This document shows, piece after piece, positions 22,290 to 30,530 of a stretch of DNA of 64,000 nucleotides; position 1 is the stretch's first letter, and the number at the start of each line of letters is the position of its first letter. This DNA is from DATEDA01 sp963820965 (GTDB lineage: Bacteria; Pseudomonadota; Gammaproteobacteria; Burkholderiales; SG8-39). The notes under the pieces were generated by a model. It had not been told where the DNA came from and searched no databases. It saw only the letters and a program-made list of their open reading frames with translations. Both the position numbers and the translations under genes were made by a program. The DNA is taken from the NCBI GenBank assembly GCA_963820965.1, contig CAWGCC010000005.1:248001-312000 (forward strand). Reading direction: 5' to 3'.

Positions 22290-23714
22290 ATGGCTGCAGC
22301 GCTGGAACGTTCGCCCGCACCGGAGCCCACCCCGGAACCGATCTCGCAGGCACTCGCCGACTTCGCGGCGCACTTTCGCTACGAGGACATCCCGGTCGCG
22401 ATTCGTGAACGGGCGAAGCACTTGATGCTCGACGTCGTGGGCACGGGGCTCGCCGCCACGCACTTCGAGTTCGCGCACCGCGCGCACGCTGCGGCTCTCG
22501 AGTTGGGAGGGCCGGGCCAGGTGCCGGTACTCGGCTTCGGCACCAAGCTTCCGCTGCGCGACGCGGTGATGATCAACGCGCTGCTGATGCACGGACTCGA
22601 CTACGACGACACGCACCTCCCCGGCGCGATCCACGCGACGACGAGTGTTTTCCCCTGCGCGTTAGGCGTCGCTGCGCATCTCGGCCGTTCCGGTCGCGCG
22701 CTGCTTGCCGCCTACGTTCTGGGTGTCGAGACGTCCACCCGTCTCGCCGCGGCTGCAAAGGGCGGATTTCATCAAGTGGGATTCCATCCGACCGGACTCG
22801 TCGGAGCATTCGGGTGCGCGTTCAGCGCGGGTCATTTGTACGCACTGAGCGCTGCACAGCACGCCACCGCGCAGGGAATCGCGCTCTCCGTTGCCTCGGG
22901 CAGCCTCGAGTTTCTCGAGGACGGCGCTTGGACCAAGCGTCTTCATCCCGGCTGGGCGGGGGCGGGCGGCATCACCGCCGCGACGCTTGCGCGGCACGGC
23001 TTCGTGGGGGTTGCACGCCCATACGAGGGCCGCTTCGGCCTGTATTCGAGCTATCTCGGGAGAGGAGGGCTCGCCGACGTCGATTTCGGGCGCATCACAC
23101 GCGGCCTCGGGTCGGTGTGGGAAATCGATGAGGTCGCAGTGAAGCCGTATCCGCTCTGCCATTTCGTGCATTCACTCGCCGATTGCGCGATTGCGCTGCA
23201 CGGCCGCGGCGTGCGCGTCGAAGACGTCGTCGAGATGCGCGCGCTCGTGCCGAAAGAGGTCATCAAGACCGTGTGCGAGCCGCTGGACAAGAAGCGCCGG
23301 CCGGCGAACGACTATGACGCCAAGTTCAGCGTGCCGTACGTCGCAGCCACGGCGCTGCTTCGCGGCCGGTTCGGGCTTGCCGAGTTGGAGGCCGAGGCGC
23401 TTGGCGACCCTCGCGCGCTCGCGCTGGCTCAGAAAGTGGGCTATGAGCCCGACCCGCGCTCCAAGTTTCCGAAGCACTACTCCGGGGAACTGATCGTCAG
23501 GCTGAAGGACGGGAGCGAAATTCACCACCGCGAGGACATCAACCGCGGCGCGGGCGAGCGGCCGATCACCAATGACGAGGTAGTGGTGAAGTTCCTGGAT
23601 AACGCCGGCCTCGTGATGTCGCGGGAAAAGGCCGAGCGCATTCGCGACGCGCTCCTCGCGCTCGACTCGGTGCCGGATGTGCGCGGGCTCGTCGCCGGCA
23701 TCTGCGGCGTTTGA
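22290..23714 (+). CDS. MmgE/PrpD family protein (2-methylcitrate dehydratase-like)
   Basis: A 474-residue protein of the MmgE/PrpD fold, which includes 2-methylcitrate dehydratase, cis-aconitate decarboxylase and iminodisuccinate epimerase-type enzymes. Visible family blocks: RERAKHLMLDVVGTGLAATH (about 41-60), the active-site region LMHGLDYDDTHLPGAIHATT (about 99-118), AFGCAFSAGHLYALSAAQHA, then KRLHPGWAGAGGITAATLA and KPYPLCHFVHSLADCAIAL. The aspartate/histidine stretch DYDDTHLPGAIH is the usual catalytic neighbourhood. Co-location with a Bug receptor, CoA-transferase and MaoC gene suggests dehydration or isomerisation of a hydroxy-dicarboxylic acid; this is inference. It shares the transcription unit of the preceding receptor. 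Confidence 0.92.
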   Translation: MAAALERSPAPEPTPEPISQALADFAAHFRYEDIPVAIRERAKHLMLDVVGTGLAATHFEFAHRAHAAALELGGPGQVPVLGFGTKLPLRDAVMINALLMHGLDYDDTHLPGAIHATTSVFPCALGVAAHLGRSGRALLAAYVLGVETSTRLAAAAKGGFHQVGFHPTGLVGAFGCAFSAGHLYALSAAQHATAQGIALSVASGSLEFLEDGAWTKRLHPGWAGAGGITAATLARHGFVGVARPYEGRFGLYSSYLGRGGLADVDFGRITRGLGSVWEIDEVAVKPYPLCHFVHSLADCAIALHGRGVRVEDVVEMRALVPKEVIKTVCEPLDKKRRPANDYDAKFSVPYVAATALLRGRFGLAELEAEALGDPRALALAQKVGYEPDPRSKFPKHYSGELIVRLKDGSEIHHREDINRGAGERPITNDEVVVKFLDNAGLVMSREKAERIRDALLALDSVPDVRGLVAGICGV

Positions 23715-24065
23715 TTCGTTCCAGGCGATATCCGCAGCACCGTCGGCGAGCAACAGCTCGACGAGTGCTCCCGCCTGCGTCGGGGAACAGCAGACGCAAG
23801 TCCGCAGATTGCGAGTGGCCCAGTCGTCGCTCAGCCGGATGATCCGGATCGACATGGTCTTGGCGTGCCGGCGTGCGGATCAGGTCACGCGCGCGACGAT
23901 CGCCGCGCTGTCCGCGACGCTGGATCGGGATGACCCGTTTCCCCAGGCGGGCGATCCGCCGCCTCCTCTCCGGCACCGGATCTACTGCCTGCCGACCCAT
24001 CGCCAATCGGCGGCCGCCGATCTGGCTCGAACAGGGCTTTCCGTGAGCAAGAGAAAGGGCTTACC
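23715..24065. other. Intergenic stretch, no confident gene
   Basis: About 350 bases between the MmgE/PrpD and acyl-CoA dehydrogenase genes. A plus-strand open stretch in it reads ADQVTRATIAALSATLDRDD and then GDPPPPLRHRIYCLPTHRQS, which could be the tail of a lost gene, but no family is recognised and there is no start or ribosome binding site. No terminator seen. Confidence 0.4.
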
Positions 24066-25226
24066 GTGCTGAACGCTCCCGACCAATACCAGGAAATACG
24101 CGAGGCGATTCGCGACCTGTGCGCGCAGTTTCCGGGTGAATACTTCCGCAAGATCGACGAGCAGCGCGGCTATCCCGAGGCGTTCGTCGATGCGCTCACC
24201 AAGGCGGGCTGGCTCGCTGCGCTGATCCCGCAGGAGTACGGCGGCTCGGGGCTGGGGCTCACCGAGGCCACGGTCATCATGGAGGAGATCAATCGCGCAG
24301 GCGGTAATTCCGGCGCGTGCCACGGGCAGATGTACAACATGGGCACGCTGCTCAGGAACGGCTCGCCGGAGCAGAAGCGGAAGTTCCTGCCGAAGATCGC
24401 CTCGGGCGAACTCCGCCTGCAGTCGATGGGCGTGACTGAACCGACCACCGGTACTGATACCACGAAGCTGAAGACGACCGCGGTGCGAAAGGGCGACCGC
24501 TATGTCGTCAACGGCCAGAAGGTGTGGATCTCGCGCGTGCAACACTCGGATCTGATGATCCTTCTGGCGCGCACCACGCCGATCGCCGAGGTGAAGAAGA
24601 AGTCCGAGGGCCTGTCGACGTTCGTCGTCGATCTGCGCGATTCGATCGGCAAGGGCCTCGCCGTGCGGCCGATCCTGAACATGGTGAACCACGAGACCAA
24701 CGAGCTCTTCTTCGACAATCTCGAGATTCCCGCGGAGAACCTCATCGGCGAGGAAGGCCGGGGGTTCAAGTACATCCTCGACGGGCTCAATGCCGAGCGC
24801 ACGCTGATTGCCGCCGAATGCATCGGCGACGGCTACTGGTTCATCGACAAGGTCACGAAGTACGCCAACGAGCGCGTTGTCTTCGGCCGGCCGATTGGCA
24901 AGAACCAGGGGGTGCAGTTCCCGATCGCTCGGGCTTACGTCAATATCGAGGCGGCGAACCTCATGCGCTACAAGGCCTGCGAACTGTACGACGCCCACAA
25001 GCCTTCCGGTGCGCAAGCCAACATGGCGAAGCTCCTGGCGGCCGACGCATCCTGGGAAGCGGCCAACGCGTGCCTGCAGTTCCACGGCGGTTTCGGCTTC
25101 GCCGCCGAGTACGACGTCGAGCGCAAGTTCCGGGAAACGCGCCTGTACCAGGTCGCGCCGATCTCGACCAATCTGATTCTGGCGTATGTCGCCGAGCACA
25201 TCCTGGAGCTGCCGCGCTCGTTCTGA
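24066..25226 (+). CDS. Acyl-CoA dehydrogenase, second copy (helix-G glutamate type)
   Basis: A 386-residue FAD-dependent acyl-CoA dehydrogenase, start GTG 24066. Landmarks: AALIPQEYGGSGLGLTEATV (about 53-72), MGVTEPTTGTDTTKLKTTAV (about 120-140), VVNGQKVWISRVQHSD, ERVVFGRPIGKNQGVQFPIA, LQFHGGFGFAAEYDVERKFR and the C-terminal RLYQVAPISTNLILAYVAEH. The usual YEGT-type Glu near the C-terminus is absent: the position reads YQVAPIST. A Glu is instead present in DGLNAERTLIAAE, where isovaleryl-CoA and long-chain enzymes keep their base. The substrate may therefore be branched or bulky. It may be transcribed from the preceding Bug/MmgE-PrpD unit or on its own. Confidence 0.92.
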   Translation: MLNAPDQYQEIREAIRDLCAQFPGEYFRKIDEQRGYPEAFVDALTKAGWLAALIPQEYGGSGLGLTEATVIMEEINRAGGNSGACHGQMYNMGTLLRNGSPEQKRKFLPKIASGELRLQSMGVTEPTTGTDTTKLKTTAVRKGDRYVVNGQKVWISRVQHSDLMILLARTTPIAEVKKKSEGLSTFVVDLRDSIGKGLAVRPILNMVNHETNELFFDNLEIPAENLIGEEGRGFKYILDGLNAERTLIAAECIGDGYWFIDKVTKYANERVVFGRPIGKNQGVQFPIARAYVNIEAANLMRYKACELYDAHKPSGAQANMAKLLAADASWEAANACLQFHGGFGFAAEYDVERKFRETRLYQVAPISTNLILAYVAEHILELPRSF

Positions 25227-25338
25227 GCGGAATCGCGTGCATCCTGCGGAGGGCCGAGCGATGACACCGGCGGAAGCAGGTCGGCGGCGAGCAACAACAC
25301 ATCGCTCCGAGTGAAGGCGATCGCGCCCGCGCAGCGAG

Positions 25339-26491
25339 TCAGGTGCGATACCGGTCCAGCGTGGCGCGATCGACTTCCAGACCGAGGCCCGGCGCGGAGG
25401 AGACCTGGATCCAGCCGTCGACCTGCTGGATCGGCTGGCTGACCAGATGCTGGCGAAACGGGTGCGACGAGCGGTCGTATTCGAGGACCGGTTCCCGAGC
25501 GTAGAGCGAGTGATGCGCGACCGGCACCGCGGCGAGCACCTGCAGCGATGCCGCCTGGGCGATCGCCGAACCCCACACGTGCGGGTTGACCTGCACCCCA
25601 TGCGACTGCGCCAGCGCGATGATGTGGCGCGCCGCGGAGATACCGCCGCACGAGCCGAGGTCGGGCTGCGCGATATCCACCGCGCCCGGCGCCCAGGAAC
25701 TCACGGAATCCGTAGAGGGTGTGCTCGTTCTCGCCGCCTGCGATCGGCATCGACAGCTTGTTCCGCATTTCGGCATAACCCCGGATGTCCTCGGGCGCCA
25801 CGGGCTCCTCGTACCAGCGCAGGTCGTATTCCTCGAGCGCACGGCCAAGCCGGAGCGCTTCGGCGCGGCCGTAGGCGTGATTGGTGTCGATCATCAGCGA
25901 GACCGGCTTGCCCTGGATGGCGCGCCCGATTTCGCGCATGCAGGCGATGTCGTCGTCCACGCCGTAGCCGAGCTTCACCTTCATCAGCGAGAAGCCGGCT
26001 TCGAAATGACGGATCGCTTCCTCGCCGAGACGCTTCGCTTCGCCCTGGCCCTTGATTCGATAGAAGCCGGTGGCGTAGGGTTGCACCCGGGTGCGGAAAG
26101 CACCGCCGAGCAGCTTGTAGACCGGCACTTCGTGAAACTTGCCGGCGATGTCCCAGAGCGCAATGTCCACCGCGCTGATCCCCGCGACCACCGAGCCCTT
26201 GCGGCCGTAGTCGCGGGTCATGTTGTACATCCGGTGCCAAAGCACTTCGGTGTCCAGCGGGTCGGCGCCGACCACCAGCGGCCGCAGCGCCTTGTCGATC
26301 ACGGTGGCGGCGATCTCGGGCGGTTCCAGTCCCTGCGCAAACGCCTCGCCCCAGCCGCTGATGCCCTCGTCGGTGAGCACCTCGACCAGCGTGGCCGAGC
26401 GCTGCCGCACCCAGCCCTGCGAAAACGCGAACGGCTCGGAGAGCGGGCTCTTGAGGACGTGAATCGCGATGTCGGTTATCTTCATCTTCAC
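25339..26491 (-). pseudogene. Mandelate racemase/muconate lactonizing enzyme family protein, one frameshift
   Basis: An enolase-superfamily enzyme (about 383 residues if repaired). The N-terminal capping domain runs from MKMKITDIAIHVLKSPLSEP. The barrel then shows the MLE/MR metal and acid-base residues: LMKVKLGYG (Lys-x-Lys), MIDTNHAYGR (Asp), RWYEEPVAPED (Glu), IAGGENEHTLYGF (Glu), and, in the other frame, QVNPHVWGSAIAQAASLQVL (His of the mandelate-racemase type dyad). The frame changes at FREFLGAG, around 25686-25692. The length is 3n+1, and an extra G in GCCGGGCGCGG explains it (intact would read GAVDIAQPD). The pattern suggests a sugar-acid or hydroxy-acid dehydratase/epimerase. Either an inactivated gene or an assembly error. 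Confidence 0.87.
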
Positions 26492-26563
26492 CTCGATCGA
26501 GGTTCGTGGACGGGGATGGGACCTGCGGCGGTCAAGCGCCAGACGCGGCCCGATCGCCGGGTT

Positions 26564-27487
26564 TCACATCGGCTCGCTCCGGGGCTGCAACCCGCCGAGC
26601 GTGTGCAGCAGCAACTCCCGCATTTCCGCAGCCCGTTCCGGGGAAAGCCCGCCGCGTTCCAGGCCCAGCGGAATCGAGCGCAGTCCCAGCTCGCAATACA
26701 ACCGCAGCGCGTCCGGACCCACCGCGCCAAGGGCAGCGAGGTGTTTCCGTAGCGTGCCGATGTCGCCGCGGGAGAATATGCCCGGCAAGCCCTGCACCAA
26801 GCCGGAATGCTCCATCGAGGCCGCGGTTCCGTGCAACAGCGGCACCAGCGCTGCGACCGTGTCCGCGCGCGGGATGCCGAACGTCTGCCAGATATCCGCC
26901 GCTTCCTTGATCAGCGCGAACACGAATCCCGCCGCATAGTGCGCAGCGGCGTGATACCGCGCGCGGCTCCCCGCAGGCAGGCGGATCGGCGGGCAACCGA
27001 GGAGCGCCGCGAGCTTCTCCAGGCGGGCGCGCAGCGGGTCGTCGGCTTCGATCGCGATGGCGCATCCCGGCAACGTCTTCACGGCGACGTCGGGATCACC
27101 GAACGACTGGAGCGGATGGAACCCACCGATTTGCGCGCCTTGTCGTGCTGCCGGTGCCAGGGTGGAGACCTCGGTCGCGCCGCTGCAATGAACGGCCGCC
27201 ATGCCGGTGCGCCAGCGCACGCTCGCGGCCACTACGGGGATGGCGTCGTCGGGTACGGCGAGAAAGACGAGGTCGACGGCGTCGACGACATCCTGCGCCG
27301 TGGCGACGACCCGGCAATCCGGGATCCGGCTCGCGAGCCGGCGCGCCGTCGCACCGCTTCCGCTCGCCACGGCGTTGATCGTGCCGCCCCGTTCGGCCAA
27401 CGCCCAGGCGAGACCCGTTGCGAGACGCCCGGCGCCGATGAAGCCGATGCGATCGGCGACGCTATAACCGATGCTGGCCGTGACCAT
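26564..27487 (-). CDS. Rossmann-fold oxidoreductase with DUF2520 domain
   Basis: A 307-residue protein related to NADP-binding ketopantoate/6-phosphogluconate-type reductases. The N-terminal dinucleotide site reads DRIGFIGAGRLATGLAWALA (about 12-31). It is followed by LVFLAVPDDAIPVVAASVRW, VHCSGATEVSTLAPAARQGA and GGFHPLQSFGDP, then an all-helical C-terminal domain (YHAAAHYAAGFVFALIKEAA), which is the DUF2520 layout. Enzymes of this type are poorly characterised, and the substrate is unknown. It is followed on the same strand by the enolase-superfamily gene 72 bases later, suggesting one sugar-acid or acid-catabolic unit. Confidence 0.87.
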   Translation of the reverse strand: MVTASIGYSVADRIGFIGAGRLATGLAWALAERGGTINAVASGSGATARRLASRIPDCRVVATAQDVVDAVDLVFLAVPDDAIPVVAASVRWRTGMAAVHCSGATEVSTLAPAARQGAQIGGFHPLQSFGDPDVAVKTLPGCAIAIEADDPLRARLEKLAALLGCPPIRLPAGSRARYHAAAHYAAGFVFALIKEAADIWQTFGIPRADTVAALVPLLHGTAASMEHSGLVQGLPGIFSRGDIGTLRKHLAALGAVGPDALRLYCELGLRSIPLGLERGGLSPERAAEMRELLLHTLGGLQPRSEPM

Positions 27488-27635
27488 CTTGACGGGTCTC
27501 CCGCGCGTCGTAGGCGACGACCTCGAATACCGCGCCGGCAGTGCGTTGCTTGCCGTGGAGGTTGACGTGCTTCGGGATGCCCGGCCGGGCGGCCGCCAGC
27601 GCGCCGGGGGCAGGGTGCTTCGGATTCACCTTCAT
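27462..27635 (-). CDS. Possible small protein overlapping the DUF2520 gene start
   Basis: A 57-residue frame from ATG 27633-27635 reads MKVNPKHPAPGALAAARPGI, PKHVNLHGKQRTAGAVFEVV and AYDARETRQDGHGQHRL, overlapping the first 26 bases of the DUF2520 gene. Composition is plausible for a real peptide, but there is no good ribosome binding site and no family match known to me. It could be the tail of a lost gene. Low confidence. Confidence 0.25.
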   Translation of the reverse strand: MKVNPKHPAPGALAAARPGIPKHVNLHGKQRTAGAVFEVVAYDARETRQDGHGQHRL

Positions 27636-27689
27636 GACATAGGCTTTCCATGTCGTTGCGTGTCCCGCGAGGACCAGGAGTATCGCCAC

Positions 27690-27963
27690 GCGGCCTGCCG
27701 CTGGTCAATGCGCGGTCCGGCAAGCGAGTCAAGCCCTGACCGGCATCGGTCTCGCCGAGGATCGCCATGAGATGGTTCTCGAGACGGACGCCGTCGGATT
27801 CACAGCGCTTCGCCTTTCCCCGCACGACGCTCGCCGCGTTCAAGCCTCCGCGCACCATCATCTCCGCGCCGCTGCCCAGCACCTCGCCCGGGACGTCCCA
27901 GACGTACCACCTGCGGCGCGAGATGGCGCGCAAGAAGGTCATTTGTGCGAGCATCGCGGAACC
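27690..27963. other. Divergent intergenic region
   Basis: Between the minus-strand DUF2520 unit and the plus-strand CoA-transferase. Open frames run through it but lack coding character. The promoter of the CoA-transferase should lie here; I could not identify a convincing pair of boxes, and no TTGTCCnGACAA operator is present. Confidence 0.4.
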
Positions 27964-29136
27964 ATGACAGAGCTGGCGTATGAAGGCGTAACCGTCCTCG
28001 ACATGAGCCAGGGCGTCGCCGGCCCCTACTGCGCCGCGATGCTCGGGCTGCACGGCGCCACGGCAATCAAGGTCGAACCGCCCGATGGCGACTGGATCAG
28101 GTTGATGGGCGGCGGCCAGGACGGGCTGACCGCGCTCGCTATCGTCAGCAACCTGGGGAAGCGCTCGATCTGCCTGGACGCCAAGAAGCCGGAAGGGCGC
28201 GCGCTCGTGGAGAAGATGGCATCGAAAGCCGACGTACTGGTCGAGAACTTCCGCCCGGGCGTCATGAAAAAGCTCGGCCTCGACTACCCTGTTCTCCGCG
28301 CGGTCAATCCCCGTCTCGTGTACTTGTCGATCACGGGTTTCGGCGATTCGGGCCCCTGGGCGGGGAAGGCCGGTACCGACTCCGTCCTGCAGGCTTACAC
28401 CGGCATGGCCACGCTCAACAAGGAGGACAGCGGGCGGCCGAAGCGGCTCGGCATGTTGGTGCCCGACACCATCGGCGCGCTGTACGCCGTGCAGTGCGTC
28501 GGGGCGGCCCTGTACGCGCGGACCCGCACCGGTCGCGGCGCCGAGATCAAGGTCTCGCTCGCGGAATGCTGCGCCGCATTCCAGGCCGCACCGATCGTCG
28601 ACGAGACGTTGTTCGCCGACCGCTACAAGCCGCCGATCGCCGTGCCCTCGGGGGTATTCGGGACGGCGGACGGCTTCCTCGTCCTCCTCACCTTGCGCAA
28701 CGACATGTGGGAACGGTTCTGCCGGACGATCGGCCGCGATGAGTGGTTGAAGGATCCGCGCTATGCCACCAACGAAGGCCGCGGCGAACACTCCGCGGAG
28801 ATCAACGGCCTGGTGGGCGAGATCCTCTCGACCCGGTCCACCAAGGCATGGATCGAGCTGCTCGAGCCCGCCGATGTCCTCTGCGCCGAGGTCCAGACCT
28901 ACGCACAGCTGCGCGCTCATCCCCAAATGAAGCACATGGGTTACTTCGGCGAGTTGCGACAGCCGCCCTACCAACCGCTTGCCGTTCCCTATTTGCCCGG
29001 GACCGAGCGCAGCGGTCCAGTGCGCCCTGCGCCGCGAGCCGGTCAGCATACGCAGGAGCTCCTCCGCGAGCTCGGGTACTCGGCGAGCGAAATCGCCGCA
29101 ATGGAGCGGTCGCGAGCGGTCGTTCAGCGCACTTGA
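27964..29136 (+). CDS. CaiB/BaiF (family III) CoA-transferase, second copy
   Basis: A 390-residue CoA-transferase. ATG 27964 (MTELAYEGVTVLDMSQGVAG) is chosen, because the in-frame upstream sequence has no family match. Landmarks: AAMLGLHGATAIKVEPPDGD, SNLGKRSICLDAKKPEGRAL, VLVENFRPGVMKKLGLDYP, YLSITGFGDSGPWAGKAGTD, and LVPDTIGALYAVQCVGAALY with the expected nucleophilic Asp. Length and motif order match the family (about 390-430). It is only about as similar to the first copy as distant paralogues are and lacks its His-rich tail. It is followed 22 bases later by a Bug receptor, so uptake and CoA activation of one acid are likely linked. Confidence 0.92.
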   Translation: MTELAYEGVTVLDMSQGVAGPYCAAMLGLHGATAIKVEPPDGDWIRLMGGGQDGLTALAIVSNLGKRSICLDAKKPEGRALVEKMASKADVLVENFRPGVMKKLGLDYPVLRAVNPRLVYLSITGFGDSGPWAGKAGTDSVLQAYTGMATLNKEDSGRPKRLGMLVPDTIGALYAVQCVGAALYARTRTGRGAEIKVSLAECCAAFQAAPIVDETLFADRYKPPIAVPSGVFGTADGFLVLLTLRNDMWERFCRTIGRDEWLKDPRYATNEGRGEHSAEINGLVGEILSTRSTKAWIELLEPADVLCAEVQTYAQLRAHPQMKHMGYFGELRQPPYQPLAVPYLPGTERSGPVRPAPRAGQHTQELLRELGYSASEIAAMERSRAVVQRT

Positions 29137-29158
29137 CCCGCCCCCACTGGAGTCGAAC

Positions 29159-30136
29159 ATGACCTCGCACCTTTCGTGGCTCGTCCGGACCCTTGCGGCA
29201 GCGCTGCTCGGGTTGATGCCGTTCTTCGCGCCGGCGCAGGATTACCCGCGCAAGCCCATCCGCATGATCGTCCCTTACCCGCCCGGCGGTCCCACAGACA
29301 TCCTTGGACGCATCGTGGCCCAGAACCTGTCGGAGAAACTGGGTCAGCAGGTGGTCGTCGAGAACAAGCCGGGCGCGAGCGGAATGATCGGCGCCGACCT
29401 GGTCGCCAAGGCGCCGCCCGATGGCTATACGCTGCTCGCGAACGCGTCGATCCACGTCATCAACCCGAGCCTCTACAAGAACGCGACGTACGACGCGCTC
29501 AAAGACTTCGCACCGGTGAGCCTGATCGCCGAGGTGCCGCTGGTCCTGGTCGTCGCTCCGGGACTCGAGGTCAAGTCAGTCAAGGAGCTGATCGCCCTCG
29601 CGAAGTCGAAGTCGGGCAAGCTCAACTTCGCCTCGTCGGGCAACGCCGCCGCACCGCATCTCGCCGGCGAGGCGTTCAAGATCGCGGCCGGCGTGGACAT
29701 GCAGCACGTGCCCTACAAGGGCAGCGGCCCCGCGCTGACCGACCTGATGGGCGGGCAGGTGCAGCTGATGTTCGATTCCCTGCCCTCCAGCATCTCGCAC
29801 GTCAAGTCCGGGAAGCTGCGCGCGATCGCGGTGACTACGGCAAGGCGCTCGTCCGCCCTGCCCAGCGTACCGACGATCGCCGAGTCCGGTGTACCGGGTT
29901 TCGATATCAGCACGTGGTACGGCATTTGGGCGCCCGCCGGCACGCCGACGGAGATCGTGAGCAAGCTGTCGGGAGAGATCGCGAAGATCGTCAAGCTTGC
30001 GGACGTGCGCGAGCGGCTCGGCGGCCTGGGTGCCGAACCGGCCGGCAACTCGCCCGACGAGTTCGCCGCCTACTGTCGCTCGGAACTGGCGAAGTGGGCG
30101 AAGATCGTCAAGGCGTCCGGCGCAACCGTCGATTGA
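29159..30136 (+). CDS. Bug/TctC-family periplasmic substrate-binding protein
   Basis: A 325-residue receptor starting at ATG 29159, behind CTGGAGTCGAAC. The signal peptide is LVRTLAAALLGLMPFFAPAQ and the mature start is DYPRKPIRMIVPYPPGGPTD. Family blocks: VVENKPGASGMIGADLVAKA, PPDGYTLLANASIHVINPSL, MQHVPYKGSGPALTDLMGGQ, LMFDSLPSS, and ELAKWAKIVKASGATVD at the C-terminus. It lies in an operon with the CoA-transferase upstream. Behind it the operon is broken: an acyl-CoA ligase tail and a MaoC start follow as fragments. Ligand unknown. Confidence 0.93.
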   Translation: MTSHLSWLVRTLAAALLGLMPFFAPAQDYPRKPIRMIVPYPPGGPTDILGRIVAQNLSEKLGQQVVVENKPGASGMIGADLVAKAPPDGYTLLANASIHVINPSLYKNATYDALKDFAPVSLIAEVPLVLVVAPGLEVKSVKELIALAKSKSGKLNFASSGNAAAPHLAGEAFKIAAGVDMQHVPYKGSGPALTDLMGGQVQLMFDSLPSSISHVKSGKLRAIAVTTARRSSALPSVPTIAESGVPGFDISTWYGIWAPAGTPTEIVSKLSGEIAKIVKLADVRERLGGLGAEPAGNSPDEFAAYCRSELAKWAKIVKASGATVD

Positions 30137-30179
30137 ACGGGTCGTTCAGCGCGCGCGACATGTCCAGTCGTCGCGGTGG

Positions 30180-30413
30180 AAACGCCGCCCAGCCCGCTGC
30201 GTCGCCTTCGCTGTTCCGGCCGCGGCCGCTTCGCCGCGCGAGGCGGACGTCGTCGCCGCTGCGGCGGCGCAGATGGCCGGTTTCAAGGTGCCTGCGCGCG
30301 TGTGGTTCGTGGACGAGTTCCCGACCACGGAAAGCGCGAACGGCGTGAAGATCCAGCGCACGAGGCTGCGCGACATGGCGCTCGAGCGCCTGCGTCAGGG
30401 CAACGCCGCCTGA
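30180..30413 (+). pseudogene. C-terminal fragment of an AMP-forming acyl-CoA synthetase
   Basis: An open stretch without its own start ends at TGA 30411-30413. It reads VAFAVPAAAASPREADVVAA, AAAQMAGFKVPARVWFVDEF, PTTESANGVKIQRTRLRDMA. ANL-family C-terminal subdomains have this layout: a strand, a helix, the hinge-proximal AGFKVPR, VDEFP, then a Gly-x-x-Lys loop (here NGVKIQR, with the A10 Lys retained), then a terminal helix. The roughly 430-residue N-terminal adenylation domain is missing, and the frame meets the end of the Bug gene directly. It is a deletion relic of a third acid-activating gene. Confidence 0.7.
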
Positions 30414-30446
30414 CGACCGCGCCGCACGATTCCCGGAGAAAGGCGT

Positions 30447-30503
30447 ATGCGGTCCTACTTCTTCGAAGACTTCCAGGCGGACCAGTCGTCCGCGTCGGCC
30501 TGA
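30447..30503 (+). pseudogene. N-terminal stub of a MaoC-like gene
   Basis: A perfect ribosome binding site (CCGGAGAAAGGCGT) precedes ATG 30447, but the frame ends after 18 codons: MRSYFFEDFQADQSSASA. MaoC-type dehydratases commonly begin with a YFEDFxVGQ-like stretch, so this looks like the first exon-like remnant of such a gene cut by an internal deletion shortly before the nitronate monooxygenase gene. A short leader peptide is the alternative. Confidence 0.45.
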
Positions 30504-30530
30504 GCCGCGCGAAACCTGGAGCGCGATCAC

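Noticed and set aside
18908..22330. 1140-codon minus-strand frame across the GntR, CoA-transferase and Bug genes
   Set aside because: Crosses three motif-supported plus-strand genes and their promoters; pure shadow.
23172..23855. Minus-strand frame starting MSIRIIRLSDDWATRN with some protein-like character
   Set aside because: Mostly antisense to the MmgE/PrpD gene; only the first 45 codons lie outside it and no family fits.
24968..25338. Minus-strand continuation of the enolase-family frame beyond 25339
   Set aside because: It is out of the true frame after the shift near 25690; the real C-terminus ends at 25339 in the other frame.
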